Source: Haloactinopolyspora alba (GTDB taxonomy: Bacteria > Actinomycetota > Actinomycetes > Jiangellales > Jiangellaceae). From it: a stretch of 64,000 nucleotides of DNA. The stretch's first letter is position 1, and every line of letters begins with the position of its first letter. Position numbers and translations under genes: made by a program. Positions 53,576 through 63,025 of this stretch are shown here, one piece after another. The stretch covers positions 1 to 64,000 of the forward strand of contig NZ_PYGE01000009.1 of assembly GCF_003014555.1 (NCBI RefSeq), given 5' to 3'. The notes under the pieces were generated by a model. That model ran no database searches, was not told where the DNA came from, and saw nothing but the letters and a program-made list of their open reading frames with translations.

Positions 53576-55068
53576 GGACCATCGAACACTGGATCGGCGG
53601 CACGGCCGCGACGGCCGGCGCCACCAGCACCGCGCCGGTGTGGAACCCGGCGACCGGTGAGCACCAGGCGGACGTGCTGCTGGCCGACCCGGCCGGGGTG
53701 GACGCCGCCGTCGCCGCGGCGCGTGACGCGTTCCCCGCCTGGTCGCAGGCGTCGCTGAGCGCCCGGACGAAGGTGCTGTTCGCCTTCCGCGACCTGGTGC
53801 ACCGGCACGCCCGCGAGCTGGCGGAGCTCATCGCCGACGAGCACGGCAAGGTCGTGTCGGACGCGCTGGGCGAGGTGCAGCGCGGGCTCGAGGTCGTGGA
53901 GTTCGCCTGCGGCATCCCGCAGCTGCTCAAGGGCGAGTACTCCGACCAGGTGTCCACCGGCGTGGACGTGTACAGCTTCCGCGAGCCGCTCGGGGTCGTC
54001 GCCGGCATCACACCGTTCAACTTCCCGGTCATGGTGCCGATGTGGATGCACCCGGTCGCCATCGCCTGCGGCAACACGTTCGTGCTGAAGCCCAGCGAGC
54101 GCGACCCGTCGGCGTCGATGCTCGTCGCGCGGCTGTGGTCGGAGGCCGGGCTGCCCGACGGCGTCTTCAACGTCGTGCACGGCGACAAGACCGCTGTCGA
54201 CGCGATCCTGGACCACGACGACGTCGCCGCCGTCTCGTTCGTCGGCTCGACGCCCATCGCGCGGTACATCCACGAGCGCGCCACCGCGACCGGCAAGCGG
54301 GTGCAGGCGCTCGGCGGCGCGAAGAACCACGCGATCGTGCTGCCGGACGCCGACGTCGACTACGCGTCGGACCACCTGGTGGCCGCCGCCATGGGGTCGG
54401 CCGGCGAGCGGTGCATGGCCGTCTCGGCCGCGGTGACGGTCGGCGACGCCGGCGACGCGGTGGTCGAGGCGGTAGCGGACAAGGCGGCGAAGGTTCGCGT
54501 CGGGCCGGGCCGGGACGAGTCCAGCGAGATGGGCCCGGTCATCACGGCGGCGGCGCGCGACCGCATCAGCGGCCTGATCGGCACCGGAGAGGAGCAGGGC
54601 GCGCGGCTGGCCGTCGACGGGCGCGGACTGACCGTGCCCGGGCACGACGACGGCTTCTGGGTCGGGCCCACGGTGTTCGACCAGGTCACGACCGACATGG
54701 ACGTGTACACCGAAGAGATCTTCGGCCCGGTGCTCACGGTGCTGCGCGCCGACACCGTCGACGCGGCCATCGACCTGATCAACGCGAACCCGTACGGCAA
54801 CGGCACGGCGATCTTCACGTCCAGCGGCTCGGCCGCACGACGGTTCCAGCGCGGCGTCCAGGTGGGCATGATCGGCATCAACGTGCCCATCCCGGTACCG
54901 ATGGCGTACTACTCCTTCGGCGGATGGAAGGATTCCCTGTTCGGGCAGTCGCACATCCACGGGCCGGAAGGCGTCGCCTTCTACACCCGGGCGAAGGTCG
55001 TCACGTCCCGCTGGCCGTCCGTCGAACACCCGGCGGACGCCAGCTACCACTTCCCGACGACGTCTTGA
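53572..55068 (+). CDS. iolA: methylmalonate-semialdehyde/malonate-semialdehyde dehydrogenase (CoA-acylating)
   Basis: A 498-residue aldehyde dehydrogenase of the MmsA/IolA group: ITPFNFPVMVPMWMHPVAIACGNTFVLKPSERDP, FVGSTPIARYIHERA, and the nucleophile in GSAGERCMAVSAAV. It converts malonate semialdehyde from the preceding aldolase to acetyl-CoA, ending the pathway. GTG start overlaps the iolD stop (GTGA). The binding-protein gene follows after 89 nt. Confidence 0.9.
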
Positions 55069-55157
55069 TCGAGGAGAGTGTGCTCCGTCCCCGGGGCGGA
55101 TCGGCCATCTGACGCACGGCGCGGGCCCGGGACCGGCCGTGGAGTGAGGAGATCGCA

Positions 55158-56165
55158 ATGGCGCGAGAACGACTCCGACAGCGACGGGCCCTCGCCGGCG
55201 CGATGAGCCTGCTGGTGGTCCTGGCCGCCTGCAGCAGCTCCGGCGGGCGTGAAGCCGAAGAGGAGAACCAGCAGCAGGGCGGCGGTGGCGGCGGCTCCGG
55301 CCCCACCGAACACACGATCGCCTTCGTCACGCACGAGGCGCCCGGCGACACCTTCTGGACCATCGTGCGCAACGGTGCCGAGGAGGCCGCCAAACGACAC
55401 AACGTCGAACTCGTCTACTCCAACAGTCCCGAAGCGGCCGAGCAGGCCAACCTCGTCCAGAACGCCATCGACTCCGAGGTCGACGGCATCGCGGTGACGA
55501 TGTCCAAGCCGGACGCCATGGGACCGGCCGTCCAGCGGGCCGTGGACGCCGGCATCCCGGTGGTCGCGCTGAACGCCGGACAGGACGCCTGGCAGCAGGC
55601 CGGAGCGAGCATGTTCTTCGGCCAGGACGAGACCGTCGCCGGCGAGGCGGCCGGTCAGCGGCTGAGCGAGGCCGGCGTCAGCAAGGTTCTGTGTGTCATT
55701 CACGAGCAGGGCAGCGTGTCCCTCGAGGCTCGTTGCAACGGTGCCGCCGCCACCTTTTCCGGCACGATGGAGAAGCTGTACGTCGACGGCACCGACATGC
55801 CGTCGGTCCGCTCGACCATCCAGGCCAAGCTGGCCGAGGACCCGAACATCGAGCGGGTCCTGACGCTCGGCGCGCCGTTCGCGATGACCGCCGTGCAGTC
55901 GGTCGCCGACGCCGGCGCGGACGCGCAGGTCGTCACGTTCGACACCAACGCGGAACTCGTCGACGCGATCAAGAGCGGCGACGTCCTCTGGGCCGTGGAC
56001 CAGCAGCCGTACCTGCAGGGCTATCTCGCCGTCAGCGGGTTGTGGCTGAACGTCACCAACGGCAACGAGATCGGCGGTGGCCGCGCGGTGCTGACCGGGC
56101 CGTCGTTCGTCACCCAGGAGAACATCGACGAGATCGCCCAGTACGCCGAGCGCGGGACGCGGTGA
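55158..56165 (+). CDS. sugar/inositol ABC transporter substrate-binding lipoprotein
   Basis: A 335-residue type-4 periplasmic-binding protein (RbsB-like). It has a signal peptide with lipobox LAAC (~22-25) and a Gln/Gly tether, then the fold beginning TIAFVTHEAPGDTFWTIVRNGAEEAAKRHNVELVY. Context directly after iolA makes myo-inositol the likely ligand. GAGGAG precedes the ATG. The permease gene follows after 7 nt. Confidence 0.87.
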   Translation: MARERLRQRRALAGAMSLLVVLAACSSSGGREAEEENQQQGGGGGGSGPTEHTIAFVTHEAPGDTFWTIVRNGAEEAAKRHNVELVYSNSPEAAEQANLVQNAIDSEVDGIAVTMSKPDAMGPAVQRAVDAGIPVVALNAGQDAWQQAGASMFFGQDETVAGEAAGQRLSEAGVSKVLCVIHEQGSVSLEARCNGAAATFSGTMEKLYVDGTDMPSVRSTIQAKLAEDPNIERVLTLGAPFAMTAVQSVADAGADAQVVTFDTNAELVDAIKSGDVLWAVDQQPYLQGYLAVSGLWLNVTNGNEIGGGRAVLTGPSFVTQENIDEIAQYAERGTR

Positions 56166-56172
56166 CGCGTCG

Positions 56173-57222
56173 ATGAGCACGACCGTGAAAGCGGAGCCGG
56201 CCCAGCCAGGCCAGGACGATCAGCCGCGTCGTCCGGTCTGGCGCCGGCTGTTCATCCGGCCGGAAGCCGGTTCGCTGGTCGGCGCCGTGGCGATCTTCGT
56301 GTTCTTCTTCGCCACGGCGGCGCCGTTCCGGCAGCTCGACTCGTTCGCCACGGTGCTGTACACGGCGGCCGTGCTCGGCATCATGGCGGTCGCCGTGGGG
56401 CTGCTGATGATCGGCGGCGAGTTCGACCTGTCGGCCGGCGTCGCGGTGACGACGTCGGCGATCGCGGCGGCCACGATCACCTACCAGTTCACGCTGAACG
56501 TGTGGGTGGGCGTGTTCGCCGCCCTCGGGGTGTCGCTGGCCATCGGTTTCTTCAACGGGTACGTGGTGATCAAGACCGGGATACCGAGCTTCCTGGTGAC
56601 GCTGGGCATGCTGCTCATGCTGCAGGGCGCGAACCTCGCCGTGACCAGGCTGGTCACCGGCACGGTCTCCACCCAGCGGATCTCGGACATGGACGGCTAC
56701 GCCGCGCTGGAGGCGATCTTCGCCTCGGAGTGGACCATCGGCGGGGTGCGGATCCGGGTGCTGGTGCTGTGGTGGCTGCTGTTCGTCGCCATCGCGACCT
56801 GGGTGCTGCTGCGCACGCGTATCGGGAACTGGATCTTCGCGGTCGGCGGCAACAAGGACAGCGCCCGCGCCGTGGGCGTGCCCGTGGCGCGGGTGAAGAT
56901 CGGGCTGTACATGACCGTCGGTTTCGCGGCCTGGTTCGTCGGCATGCACCTGCTGTTCTCGCTGCACACCATCCAGGCCGGCGAAGGCGTCGGCAAGGAG
57001 TTCGAGTACATCATCGCCGCGGTGATCGGCGGCTGCCTGCTCACCGGCGGTTACGGCTCGGCCGTGGGCGCGGCCATGGGCGCGTTCATCTTCGGCATGA
57101 CCAACCAGGGCATCGTCTACGCCGGCTGGAACCCGGACTGGTACTACACCTTCCTCGGGGCCATGCTGCTGCTGGCGACGTTGCTGAACATGTACGTCCG
57201 ACGATCGGCGGCGAAGAGGTGA
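56173..57222 (+). CDS. sugar/inositol ABC transporter permease (RbsC type)
   Basis: A 349-residue permease with about ten hydrophobic segments and the family signatures [23 protein letters not shown] and [30 protein letters not shown]. It is the membrane subunit of the importer that ends the inositol operon. It is preceded by the binding-protein gene and followed 5 nt later by a single-domain ATPase gene. Confidence 0.88.
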   Translation: MSTTVKAEPAQPGQDDQPRRPVWRRLFIRPEAGSLVGAVAIFVFFFATAAPFRQLDSFATVLYTAAVLGIMAVAVGLLMIGGEFDLSAGVAVTTSAIAAATITYQFTLNVWVGVFAALGVSLAIGFFNGYVVIKTGIPSFLVTLGMLLMLQGANLAVTRLVTGTVSTQRISDMDGYAALEAIFASEWTIGGVRIRVLVLWWLLFVAIATWVLLRTRIGNWIFAVGGNKDSARAVGVPVARVKIGLYMTVGFAAWFVGMHLLFSLHTIQAGEGVGKEFEYIIAAVIGGCLLTGGYGSAVGAAMGAFIFGMTNQGIVYAGWNPDWYYTFLGAMLLLATLLNMYVRRSAAKR

Positions 57223-57227
57223 CGGCG

Positions 57228-58022
57228 ATGACGGCCGACGACACGAGTGCGCCCACCGCGCTGGTCGAGGTGCAGGACATCGGCAAACACTACGGCGCGA
57301 TCCGCGCGCTCGAGGGGGTGTCGCTGCGGGTCAACGCCGGCGAGATCACCTGCGTGCTGGGCGACAACGGTGCCGGCAAGTCCACCCTGATCAAGATCAT
57401 GTCCGGGTTGCACCAGCACTCCGAGGGAGTGCTGCGCGTCGACGGCGAGGAGACGACGTTCTCGTCGCCGCGGGAGGCACTGGACCGGGGGATCGCGACC
57501 GTCTACCAGGACCTCGCCGTGGTGCCGCTGATGGAGGTGTGGCGCAACTTCTTCCTCGGCTCGGAGATCCGCAAGGGCTTCGGCCCGGTCAAGATGCTGG
57601 ACTCCGACCGCATGCGCCGCACGGCGCGCGAGGAGCTGGCCAAGATGGGCATCGAGCTGGCCGACATCGACCAGCCCGTGGGCCAGTTGTCCGGCGGACA
57701 GCGGCAGTGCGTCGCGATCGCGCGGGCGGTGTACTTCGGGGCCCGCGTGCTGATCCTGGACGAGCCGACGGCGGCGCTGGGCGTCAAACAGTCCGGTGTG
57801 GTGCTCAAGTACACCGCGATGGCCCGTGACGCCGGGCTCGGCGTCGTGTTCATCACGCACAACCCGCACCACGCCCACCTCATCGGCGACCACTTCGTCG
57901 TGCTGAAGCTCGGGCGGACGAACCTGGACGCCGGCCGCGCGGACGTCACGCTGGACCAGCTGACCCAGGAGATGGCCGGAGGTGACGAACTGGGCACGTT
58001 GGAGCACGAACTCCGGCGATGA
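57228..58022 (+). CDS. sugar/inositol ABC transporter ATPase, single domain
   Basis: A 264-residue ATPase with Walker [11 protein letters not shown]-loop [19 protein letters not shown], signature LSGGQRQC, Walker [13 protein letters not shown] and H-loop ITHN. RbsA-type ATPases usually have two fused domains (~500 residues); this one has one, as in FrcA-like importers, and would act as a homodimer. The ATG at 57228 has GAAGAGG upstream; a GTG three codons earlier is an alternative. Last gene of the operon; a perfect hairpin starts 7 nt after its stop. Confidence 0.87.
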   Translation: MTADDTSAPTALVEVQDIGKHYGAIRALEGVSLRVNAGEITCVLGDNGAGKSTLIKIMSGLHQHSEGVLRVDGEETTFSSPREALDRGIATVYQDLAVVPLMEVWRNFFLGSEIRKGFGPVKMLDSDRMRRTAREELAKMGIELADIDQPVGQLSGGQRQCVAIARAVYFGARVLILDEPTAALGVKQSGVVLKYTAMARDAGLGVVFITHNPHHAHLIGDHFVVLKLGRTNLDAGRADVTLDQLTQEMAGGDELGTLEHELRR

Positions 58023-58028
58023 GCGACC

Positions 58029-58087
58029 CCCCATGATCATCGGCACTTTTCCGCTCATACGGCGGACAAGTGCCGATGATCATGGGG
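58029..58087. repeat. 59-nt palindromic element, copy 2 (likely terminator)
   Basis: Perfect 20-bp arms (58029-58048 and 58068-58087) with a 19-nt loop carrying central CATA. Placed 7 nt after the inositol operon, it probably ends that transcript. Arm and loop lengths equal those of the element at 51595-51653; both arms share TGATCATC. Confidence 0.82.
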
Positions 58088-58171
58088 AGGAGGGGAGCGG
58101 TGAAATTCTGGCGATGATGTCGGCCGGGACCGCTATGCTGTGCCGCGCCCTAATCGAGGAGGAGGCGACGG

Positions 58172-59341
58172 ATGCGGTGGTTCCGGACGGCAGCAGTGGC
58201 AGCGGCGGCGGTGACGCTGGCGGCATGTACGTCGGCGGACGAGACCAGCGCCGGACCGGAGGGTGAGCTCGTCGGCAGTGGCACCGGCGACGAATGCACC
58301 ATCGACTCGCCGGTTCCGGTCGGCGCGGTGCTCAGCCTGACCGGTGCGGCGGCCAGCTACGGCGAGACGCAGCGCAACGGCCTGGAGCTGGCCGTCGACC
58401 AGCTCAACGAAGCCGGCGGGGTCACCTACGAGCTGACCGTCGAGGACGACCAGACCGACCCCAAACAGGGCATCACCGTCTTCGAGCAGTTCACCGGCTC
58501 CGACCCACAGAGCGTCATCATCGGCCCGACGCTGTCCAACACGGCCAAACAGACCGACCCGATCGCGCACGAGGCCGGCACGCCGGTGCTGGGCATCTCC
58601 AACACCGCCGAGGGCATCACCGAGATCGGCAACTACGTCTTCCGCGACTCGCTGACCGAGTCCGCGGTCATCCCCGAGACCGTCGCCGCCGCCACCGAGG
58701 CCTACGGGCTGCAGGACGTCGTCGTCATGTACAGCAACGACGACGCGTTCACCGAGTCCGGCTACGAGGCGTTCGCCGCGGCACTGGACGAGGTCGGCGT
58801 CGAGGTCAGCGAGACCATCACCTTCTCCAAGTCCGACACCGAGTTCCGTGCGCTGCTCGAGCAGGCGGCGTCGTCCGACCCGGACGCGCTGGTCGTGTCG
58901 GCGCTGATCGAGGCGGCGGTACCGCTCGTCACGCAGGCCCGCGAGGCCGGCATGCAGATGCCGATCATCGGCGGCAACGGTTTCAACAGCCCGCAGCTGA
59001 TGGCCGACGCGGGTGACGCGGCCGAAGGGGTCGTCGTCGGTGCCGCCTGGAACTCCACCGCGGACGACCCGCTCACCACGGAGTTCATCCAGTCGTACGA
59101 GGACGAGTACGGCGCCCAGCCGGACCAGTTCGCCGCCCAGGCCTACGCCGGGATGACCCTCGTGGACAGCGCGGTGCGTGCCGGGTGCTCGGGGGAGCGG
59201 GAAGCGATCCGCGAGAATCTGGCCGGGCTCAGCGACGTGCCGACCGTGCTGGGTGAGTTCTCGTTCACCGACGGGCGCGACGCCGAGCACCCGGCGGTCG
59301 TCCAGGTCGTCGAGGACGGCTCGTTCGCGGTCCTCGAGTAG
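58172..59341 (+). CDS. branched-chain amino acid-type ABC transporter substrate-binding lipoprotein
   Basis: A 389-residue LivJ/LivK-like binding protein with lipobox LAAC (~16-19) and the type-1 fold start VPVGAVLSLTGAAASYGETQRNGLELAVDQLNEAGGV. First gene of the liv-type operon to 62741. GAGGAGGAGG precedes the ATG. Homologues bind branched-chain amino acids but also amides, urea or aromatic acids, so the ligand is open. Confidence 0.87.
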   Translation: MRWFRTAAVAAAAVTLAACTSADETSAGPEGELVGSGTGDECTIDSPVPVGAVLSLTGAAASYGETQRNGLELAVDQLNEAGGVTYELTVEDDQTDPKQGITVFEQFTGSDPQSVIIGPTLSNTAKQTDPIAHEAGTPVLGISNTAEGITEIGNYVFRDSLTESAVIPETVAAATEAYGLQDVVVMYSNDDAFTESGYEAFAAALDEVGVEVSETITFSKSDTEFRALLEQAASSDPDALVVSALIEAAVPLVTQAREAGMQMPIIGGNGFNSPQLMADAGDAAEGVVVGAAWNSTADDPLTTEFIQSYEDEYGAQPDQFAAQAYAGMTLVDSAVRAGCSGEREAIRENLAGLSDVPTVLGEFSFTDGRDAEHPAVVQVVEDGSFAVLE

Positions 59342-59350
59342 GTCGCGCGC

Positions 59351-60226
59351 ATGCAGCAGATCGTCAACGGCGTCTTCACCGGTTCGATCTACGCCCTGTT
59401 CGCCATCGGGTTCACCCTGGTGTTCGGCATCCTGCACCGGCTGAACCTGGCCCACTCGGCCGTGTTCGCCGCGGGCGCGTTCATCGGCATCGAACTGGCC
59501 GAGAACGCCGGCATGCCGATCTGGCTGGCGATCCCGTCGGTCCTGGTCGCCGGGGGCGTGCTCGGCCTGGTGATCGAGCGGCTGGCGTTCCGGCCGCTCG
59601 GCGGACGGCACGACGCGCACTTCGCCGGCCTGATCTCCTCGATCGCTGTCGGCGCGATGTTCCTGGCGTTGCTGCAGGCGCGGTACGGCCCGGACACCCG
59701 GCGTTTCGCACCGGACACGTTCCCCCAGCATCGTTACGACGTGCTCGGGGTCAGTGTGTCCTTGCTGCAGCTGACCGTCGTGGCCGTGTCGCTGGTGCTC
59801 ATGGTGGGGCTGTCGGTGCTGGTGGCGCGGTCGCGGCTGGGCCGCGCGATGCGGGCGGTGGCCGAGAACCCGCACGCGGCGCGGGTGCTGGGCATCAACG
59901 TCGACCGGGTCACCGCGGCGACGTTCGCGCTGTCGTCCGCGCTCGGTGCGGTGGCGGGTGTGCTGTTCGCGTTGAGTGTGAACAGCGCCCAGCTCAGCAT
60001 GGGTTTCAACATCGAGCTCAAGGGCCTGGCGGTCATCATCGTCGGCGGCATGGGGTCGTTGAAGGGCGCGATGGTGGGCGGGCTGGCTCTGGGGCTGATC
60101 GAGGTGTTCGCGGTCACCCAGATCGGCTCGTCGTGGCGGGACGTCATCGCGTTCGGGTTGCTCATCGCGATCCTGCTGGTGCGCCCGCAAGGGCTGTTCG
60201 GCAGCCGCAAGGTCCGTGAGGTCTGA
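59351..60226 (+). CDS. livH: branched-chain amino acid-type ABC transporter permease
   Basis: A 291-residue LivH permease with about eight helices and the family motifs NGVFTGSIYALFAIGFTLVFGILHRLNLAHS, RAMRAVAENPHAARVLGINVDR and KGLAVIIVGGMGSLKGAMVGG. It starts 9 nt after the binding-protein stop and its TGA overlaps the next ATG (TGATG). Confidence 0.9.
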   Translation: MQQIVNGVFTGSIYALFAIGFTLVFGILHRLNLAHSAVFAAGAFIGIELAENAGMPIWLAIPSVLVAGGVLGLVIERLAFRPLGGRHDAHFAGLISSIAVGAMFLALLQARYGPDTRRFAPDTFPQHRYDVLGVSVSLLQLTVVAVSLVLMVGLSVLVARSRLGRAMRAVAENPHAARVLGINVDRVTAATFALSSALGAVAGVLFALSVNSAQLSMGFNIELKGLAVIIVGGMGSLKGAMVGGLALGLIEVFAVTQIGSSWRDVIAFGLLIAILLVRPQGLFGSRKVREV

Positions 60227-62022
60227 TGTTCGCCGACTCGTCGACGACGTTCACGCTGATCGCGCTGACGGGCGTGTTCGCGTACTCGTTCTACGCGGTG
60301 CTGGTCGCCGGACAACTCAGTCTCGGCCAGGCCGGGTTCGCGTCGCTGGCCGCGTTCGCGTCCACCCAGGCCGTGCCGGACGAGCCGATGTTCGGGGTCG
60401 TCCCGCCGCTCGCGGTCGGCATCGTCGTCGGCATGGTCACCGGTGCCTTCGCGGCGTTCGTGCTCGGCCTGCCGGTCACCCGGCTGCGTGGTGTGTTCCT
60501 CGCGATCGCCACCCTCGGGTTCGCCGAGATGATCCGCATCGTGCTGATCAACCAGAGCTGGACCGGTGGTGCCCAGGGGCTGAGCGTTCCCAAGCTGGTC
60601 GGCCCGCCGGAGGCGTGGATCGCCGTCGGCGTGATCGGGTTCTGGTTCCTCCGCCAGGGTGGTTCCAAGCTGGGCCGGGCGCTGGCAGCCATCAGGGAGG
60701 ACGAGCTGGCGGCGAAGGCCATGGGCATCGACGTCACCCGGTATCGGCTGGCCGCCTTCGTCACGGCGGGCGCGGTGGCCGGCCTGTTCGGTGTGCTGTG
60801 GGTGCACTTCTCCCGGTTCGCCGACCCGAACGAGTTCAGCTTCGCGTTCGCGGTGGACGGGCTGGTCACCACCGTCGTTGGCGGCTCGACGTTCTTCCTC
60901 GGGCCGTTGCTGGGCAGCGGGTTCTTCACCGCCGTCCCCGAGTTGCAACGTGCGGTGGGCATAGAGGCTGGCTGGCTGCGGCCGTTCATCGCCGGGGTGT
61001 TGCTACTGGTGGTGGTCCTGTTCCTGCCGGACGGATTCGGCGGGCTGGTGTCGAAGTTGGGCCGCCTCCGGCGGTGGGGAGGTCCCGTCCTCGCCCGCGG
61101 CTCGCTCGTCCCTCGCTCGCCGATGCCCGACCGCACCATGGACGGGACCTCCCCACCGCCGGCACTGCCCGCGCCGAAACTCCCACCGCCGGGCGACGAG
61201 GTCGTGCGGATGTCCGGGGTCAGCAAGGACTACGGCGGGGTGCATGCCGTCCGCGACGTCGACCTCGAGATCCGTGGCGGCGAGATCCTCGGGCTGATCG
61301 GCCCGAACGGCGCCGGTAAGACGACGCTGGTGAACATCCTCACCGGGATGACCGAGCCGAGTGCCGGCGAGGTCAGGGTGCTCGGTGTCCGTCTCGGCGG
61401 TTCGGTTCCCGCGCATCGGGTCGCGCTGGCGGGGGTGAGCCGTACGTTCCAGCACTCCAAGCTGTTCGAGCGGCTCTCCGTGCTCGACAACGTGCTGGTC
61501 GGCACGCACCGGGTGGCGCCGTCGACGTTGCTGCGGCGGATGCTCTTCCTGCCGTCCGCCCGGCGCACCGAACGACAGGTGCTCGCGTCGGCACTGGCTC
61601 GGCTGGAGCGTGTCGGACTGGCGGAGCGCGCCACGACGCCGGCCGGCGACCTCGCCTACGGTGACCAGCGACGGCTCGAGATCGCCCGGGCGCTGGCAGC
61701 GCAGCCTTCGCTGCTGGTGCTGGACGAGCCCGCCGCCGGGATGAACCACGTCGAGGCGGCCGAGCTGTCGGAGCTGATCCGCACGCTGGCCGACGACGGC
61801 ATCACCGTACTGTTGATCGAACACAACGTGCGGATGGTGCTCGACACCTGCACCAGAGTCGTCGTCCTCGACTTCGGCGAGGTCATCGCATCGGGGGAGC
61901 CGGACGTGGTCGCGCGTGACCCGCATGTCGTCGAGGCGTACCTCGGTACCGCCGCCGAGGGTGAGGCCGAGCTGGCCGTCGAGACGAGCGCGCACGAAGC
62001 CGACGGTTCGGGGGAGCAGTGA
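60226..62022 (+). CDS. fused LivM permease and LivG ATPase
   Basis: A 598-residue fusion. Residues 1-275 are LivM (VAGQLSLGQAGFASLAAFAS; RLRGVFLAIATLGFAEMIRIV; VGGSTFFLGPLLGSGFF). Residues ~325-580 are LivG, with Walker A GPNGAGKTT near 360, DLAYGDQRRLEIARAL as signature region and LVLDEPAAGMNH. The linker (281-312, LARGSLVPRSPMPDRT) is encoded by a palindromic repeat element that elsewhere lies between genes. The fusion may thus have arisen, or been spaced, by that insertion. The stop overlaps the livF GTG. Confidence 0.87.
   Translation: MFADSSTTFTLIALTGVFAYSFYAVLVAGQLSLGQAGFASLAAFASTQAVPDEPMFGVVPPLAVGIVVGMVTGAFAAFVLGLPVTRLRGVFLAIATLGFAEMIRIVLINQSWTGGAQGLSVPKLVGPPEAWIAVGVIGFWFLRQGGSKLGRALAAIREDELAAKAMGIDVTRYRLAAFVTAGAVAGLFGVLWVHFSRFADPNEFSFAFAVDGLVTTVVGGSTFFLGPLLGSGFFTAVPELQRAVGIEAGWLRPFIAGVLLLVVVLFLPDGFGGLVSKLGRLRRWGGPVLARGSLVPRSPMPDRTMDGTSPPPALPAPKLPPPGDEVVRMSGVSKDYGGVHAVRDVDLEIRGGEILGLIGPNGAGKTTLVNILTGMTEPSAGEVRVLGVRLGGSVPAHRVALAGVSRTFQHSKLFERLSVLDNVLVGTHRVAPSTLLRRMLFLPSARRTERQVLASALARLERVGLAERATTPAGDLAYGDQRRLEIARALAAQPSLLVLDEPAAGMNHVEAAELSELIRTLADDGITVLLIEHNVRMVLDTCTRVVVLDFGEVIASGEPDVVARDPHVVEAYLGTAAEGEAELAVETSAHEADGSGEQ
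61068..61162. repeat. palindromic element, core family (23-bp arms), copy 2, inside a gene
   Basis: Perfect 23-bp arms (61068-61090 and 61140-61162) enclose a 49-nt core (61091-61139). The core is the complement of the copy at 48741-48833 in inverted orientation, sharing GCCGATGCCCGACC and CGCCCGCGGCTCG. It is read in frame as the linker of the LivM-LivG fusion. Confidence 0.8.
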
Positions 62023-62741
62023 CGACCGACGCCTCTCCGGCCCTGCAGGTCGACGATCTCGTGGTCGCGTACGGCCGGGTGCAGGCCGTGCGCGGGGTGT
62101 CGTTCACGGTGCCGTCGGGCGGGCTCGTCGCGCTCGTCGGGGCGAACGGCGCCGGCAAGTCGTCGATCCTGAACGCGCTGGCGGGACTGGTCCGGCCGCG
62201 ATCCGGGTCGGTGCGTTTCGGCGGTCGTGACGTCACGCGGCGGCCCGCTCACGAGTTGGTGGCTGCCGGGCTCGTCCAGGTGCCCGAGGGGCGTGAGGTA
62301 CTCGCCACCATGACCGTGGACGAGAACCTGCGGCTGGGCGCGTGGCACCGGCGTAGCGACGCCGACGAGCGCATCGACGAGATGTACGGGCGGTTCCCGG
62401 TGCTGGCCGAGCGGCGCGCCCTGCAGGCCGGAGCGTTGTCCGGCGGTGAGCAGCAGATGCTTGCCATCGCCCGGGCGCTGGTCGCCGGGCCTAGCGTGCT
62501 GCTGATGGACGAACCGTCGATGGGCCTCGCGCCGAAGATCGTCGACGAGGTGTTCGCCGTGATCGCGGAGATCCAGGCGGCCGGGACGACAGTGGTGCTG
62601 GTGGAGCAGAACGCGCGCCGGGCACTGCGGGCCGCCACCTACGGATACGTGCTCGAGAGCGGCACCGTCGCGCACGAAGGCCCTGCCGACGACCTGCTCG
62701 CCGACCGCCGTGTGATCCAGGCCTACCTCGGCATCGAGTAG
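62019..62741 (+). CDS. livF: branched-chain amino acid-type ABC transporter ATPase
   Basis: A 240-residue LivF ATPase: Walker A GANGAGKSS, QVPEGREVLATMTVDENLRLGAW, signature LSGGEQQ, Walker B VLLMDEPSMGLAP and VLVEQNARRAL. GTG start overlaps the stop of the LivM-LivG gene (GTGA). Last gene of the importer operon; a repeat-rich convergent gap follows. Confidence 0.9.
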   Translation: MTTDASPALQVDDLVVAYGRVQAVRGVSFTVPSGGLVALVGANGAGKSSILNALAGLVRPRSGSVRFGGRDVTRRPAHELVAAGLVQVPEGREVLATMTVDENLRLGAWHRRSDADERIDEMYGRFPVLAERRALQAGALSGGEQQMLAIARALVAGPSVLLMDEPSMGLAPKIVDEVFAVIAEIQAAGTTVVLVEQNARRALRAATYGYVLESGTVAHEGPADDLLADRRVIQAYLGIE

Positions 62742-62757
62742 CTCACCGCGAGCGGTC

Positions 62758-63007
62758 GGAGATCGACGTGGGGTAGTGCCAGGTCCCCGTCCTCGCCTGC
62801 GGGTCGCTCGTGCCTTGCTTGACGCCCTCGATGATCAGGTGACAGCAGGGCCGGTTCTGCCGCCGAGACGTCACCTGATCGTCCAGTGTCCGGATGCTGG
62901 AGTCGATCAGGTGGACGCGGAAAGCGAAATGCCGCGCGCACTTATACCTGTGGTCACCTGATCGCCGCGTCACTGACGATCAGGTGACGAATTGGCGATC
63001 AGGTGAC
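62758..63007. repeat. repeat-rich convergent intergenic region
   Basis: 62785-62827 resembles the core family (CGTCCTCGCCTGCGGGTCGC) but lacks a matching right arm, so it is a degenerate copy. The 11-mer GATCAGGTGAC or its complement then occurs at 62833, 62870, 62953, 62978 and 62997, plus a one-base-longer variant at 62905. Alternating orientations allow several hairpins. The region separates livF from the convergent sigma gene and probably terminates both. No gene is seen. Confidence 0.65.
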
Positions 63008-63025
63008 GGCAGGAGGCGCCGACGT

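Noticed and set aside
62833-63007. CRISPR array
   Set aside because: The repeated 11-mer is short, occurs in both orientations with irregular spacing, and no cas genes are present.
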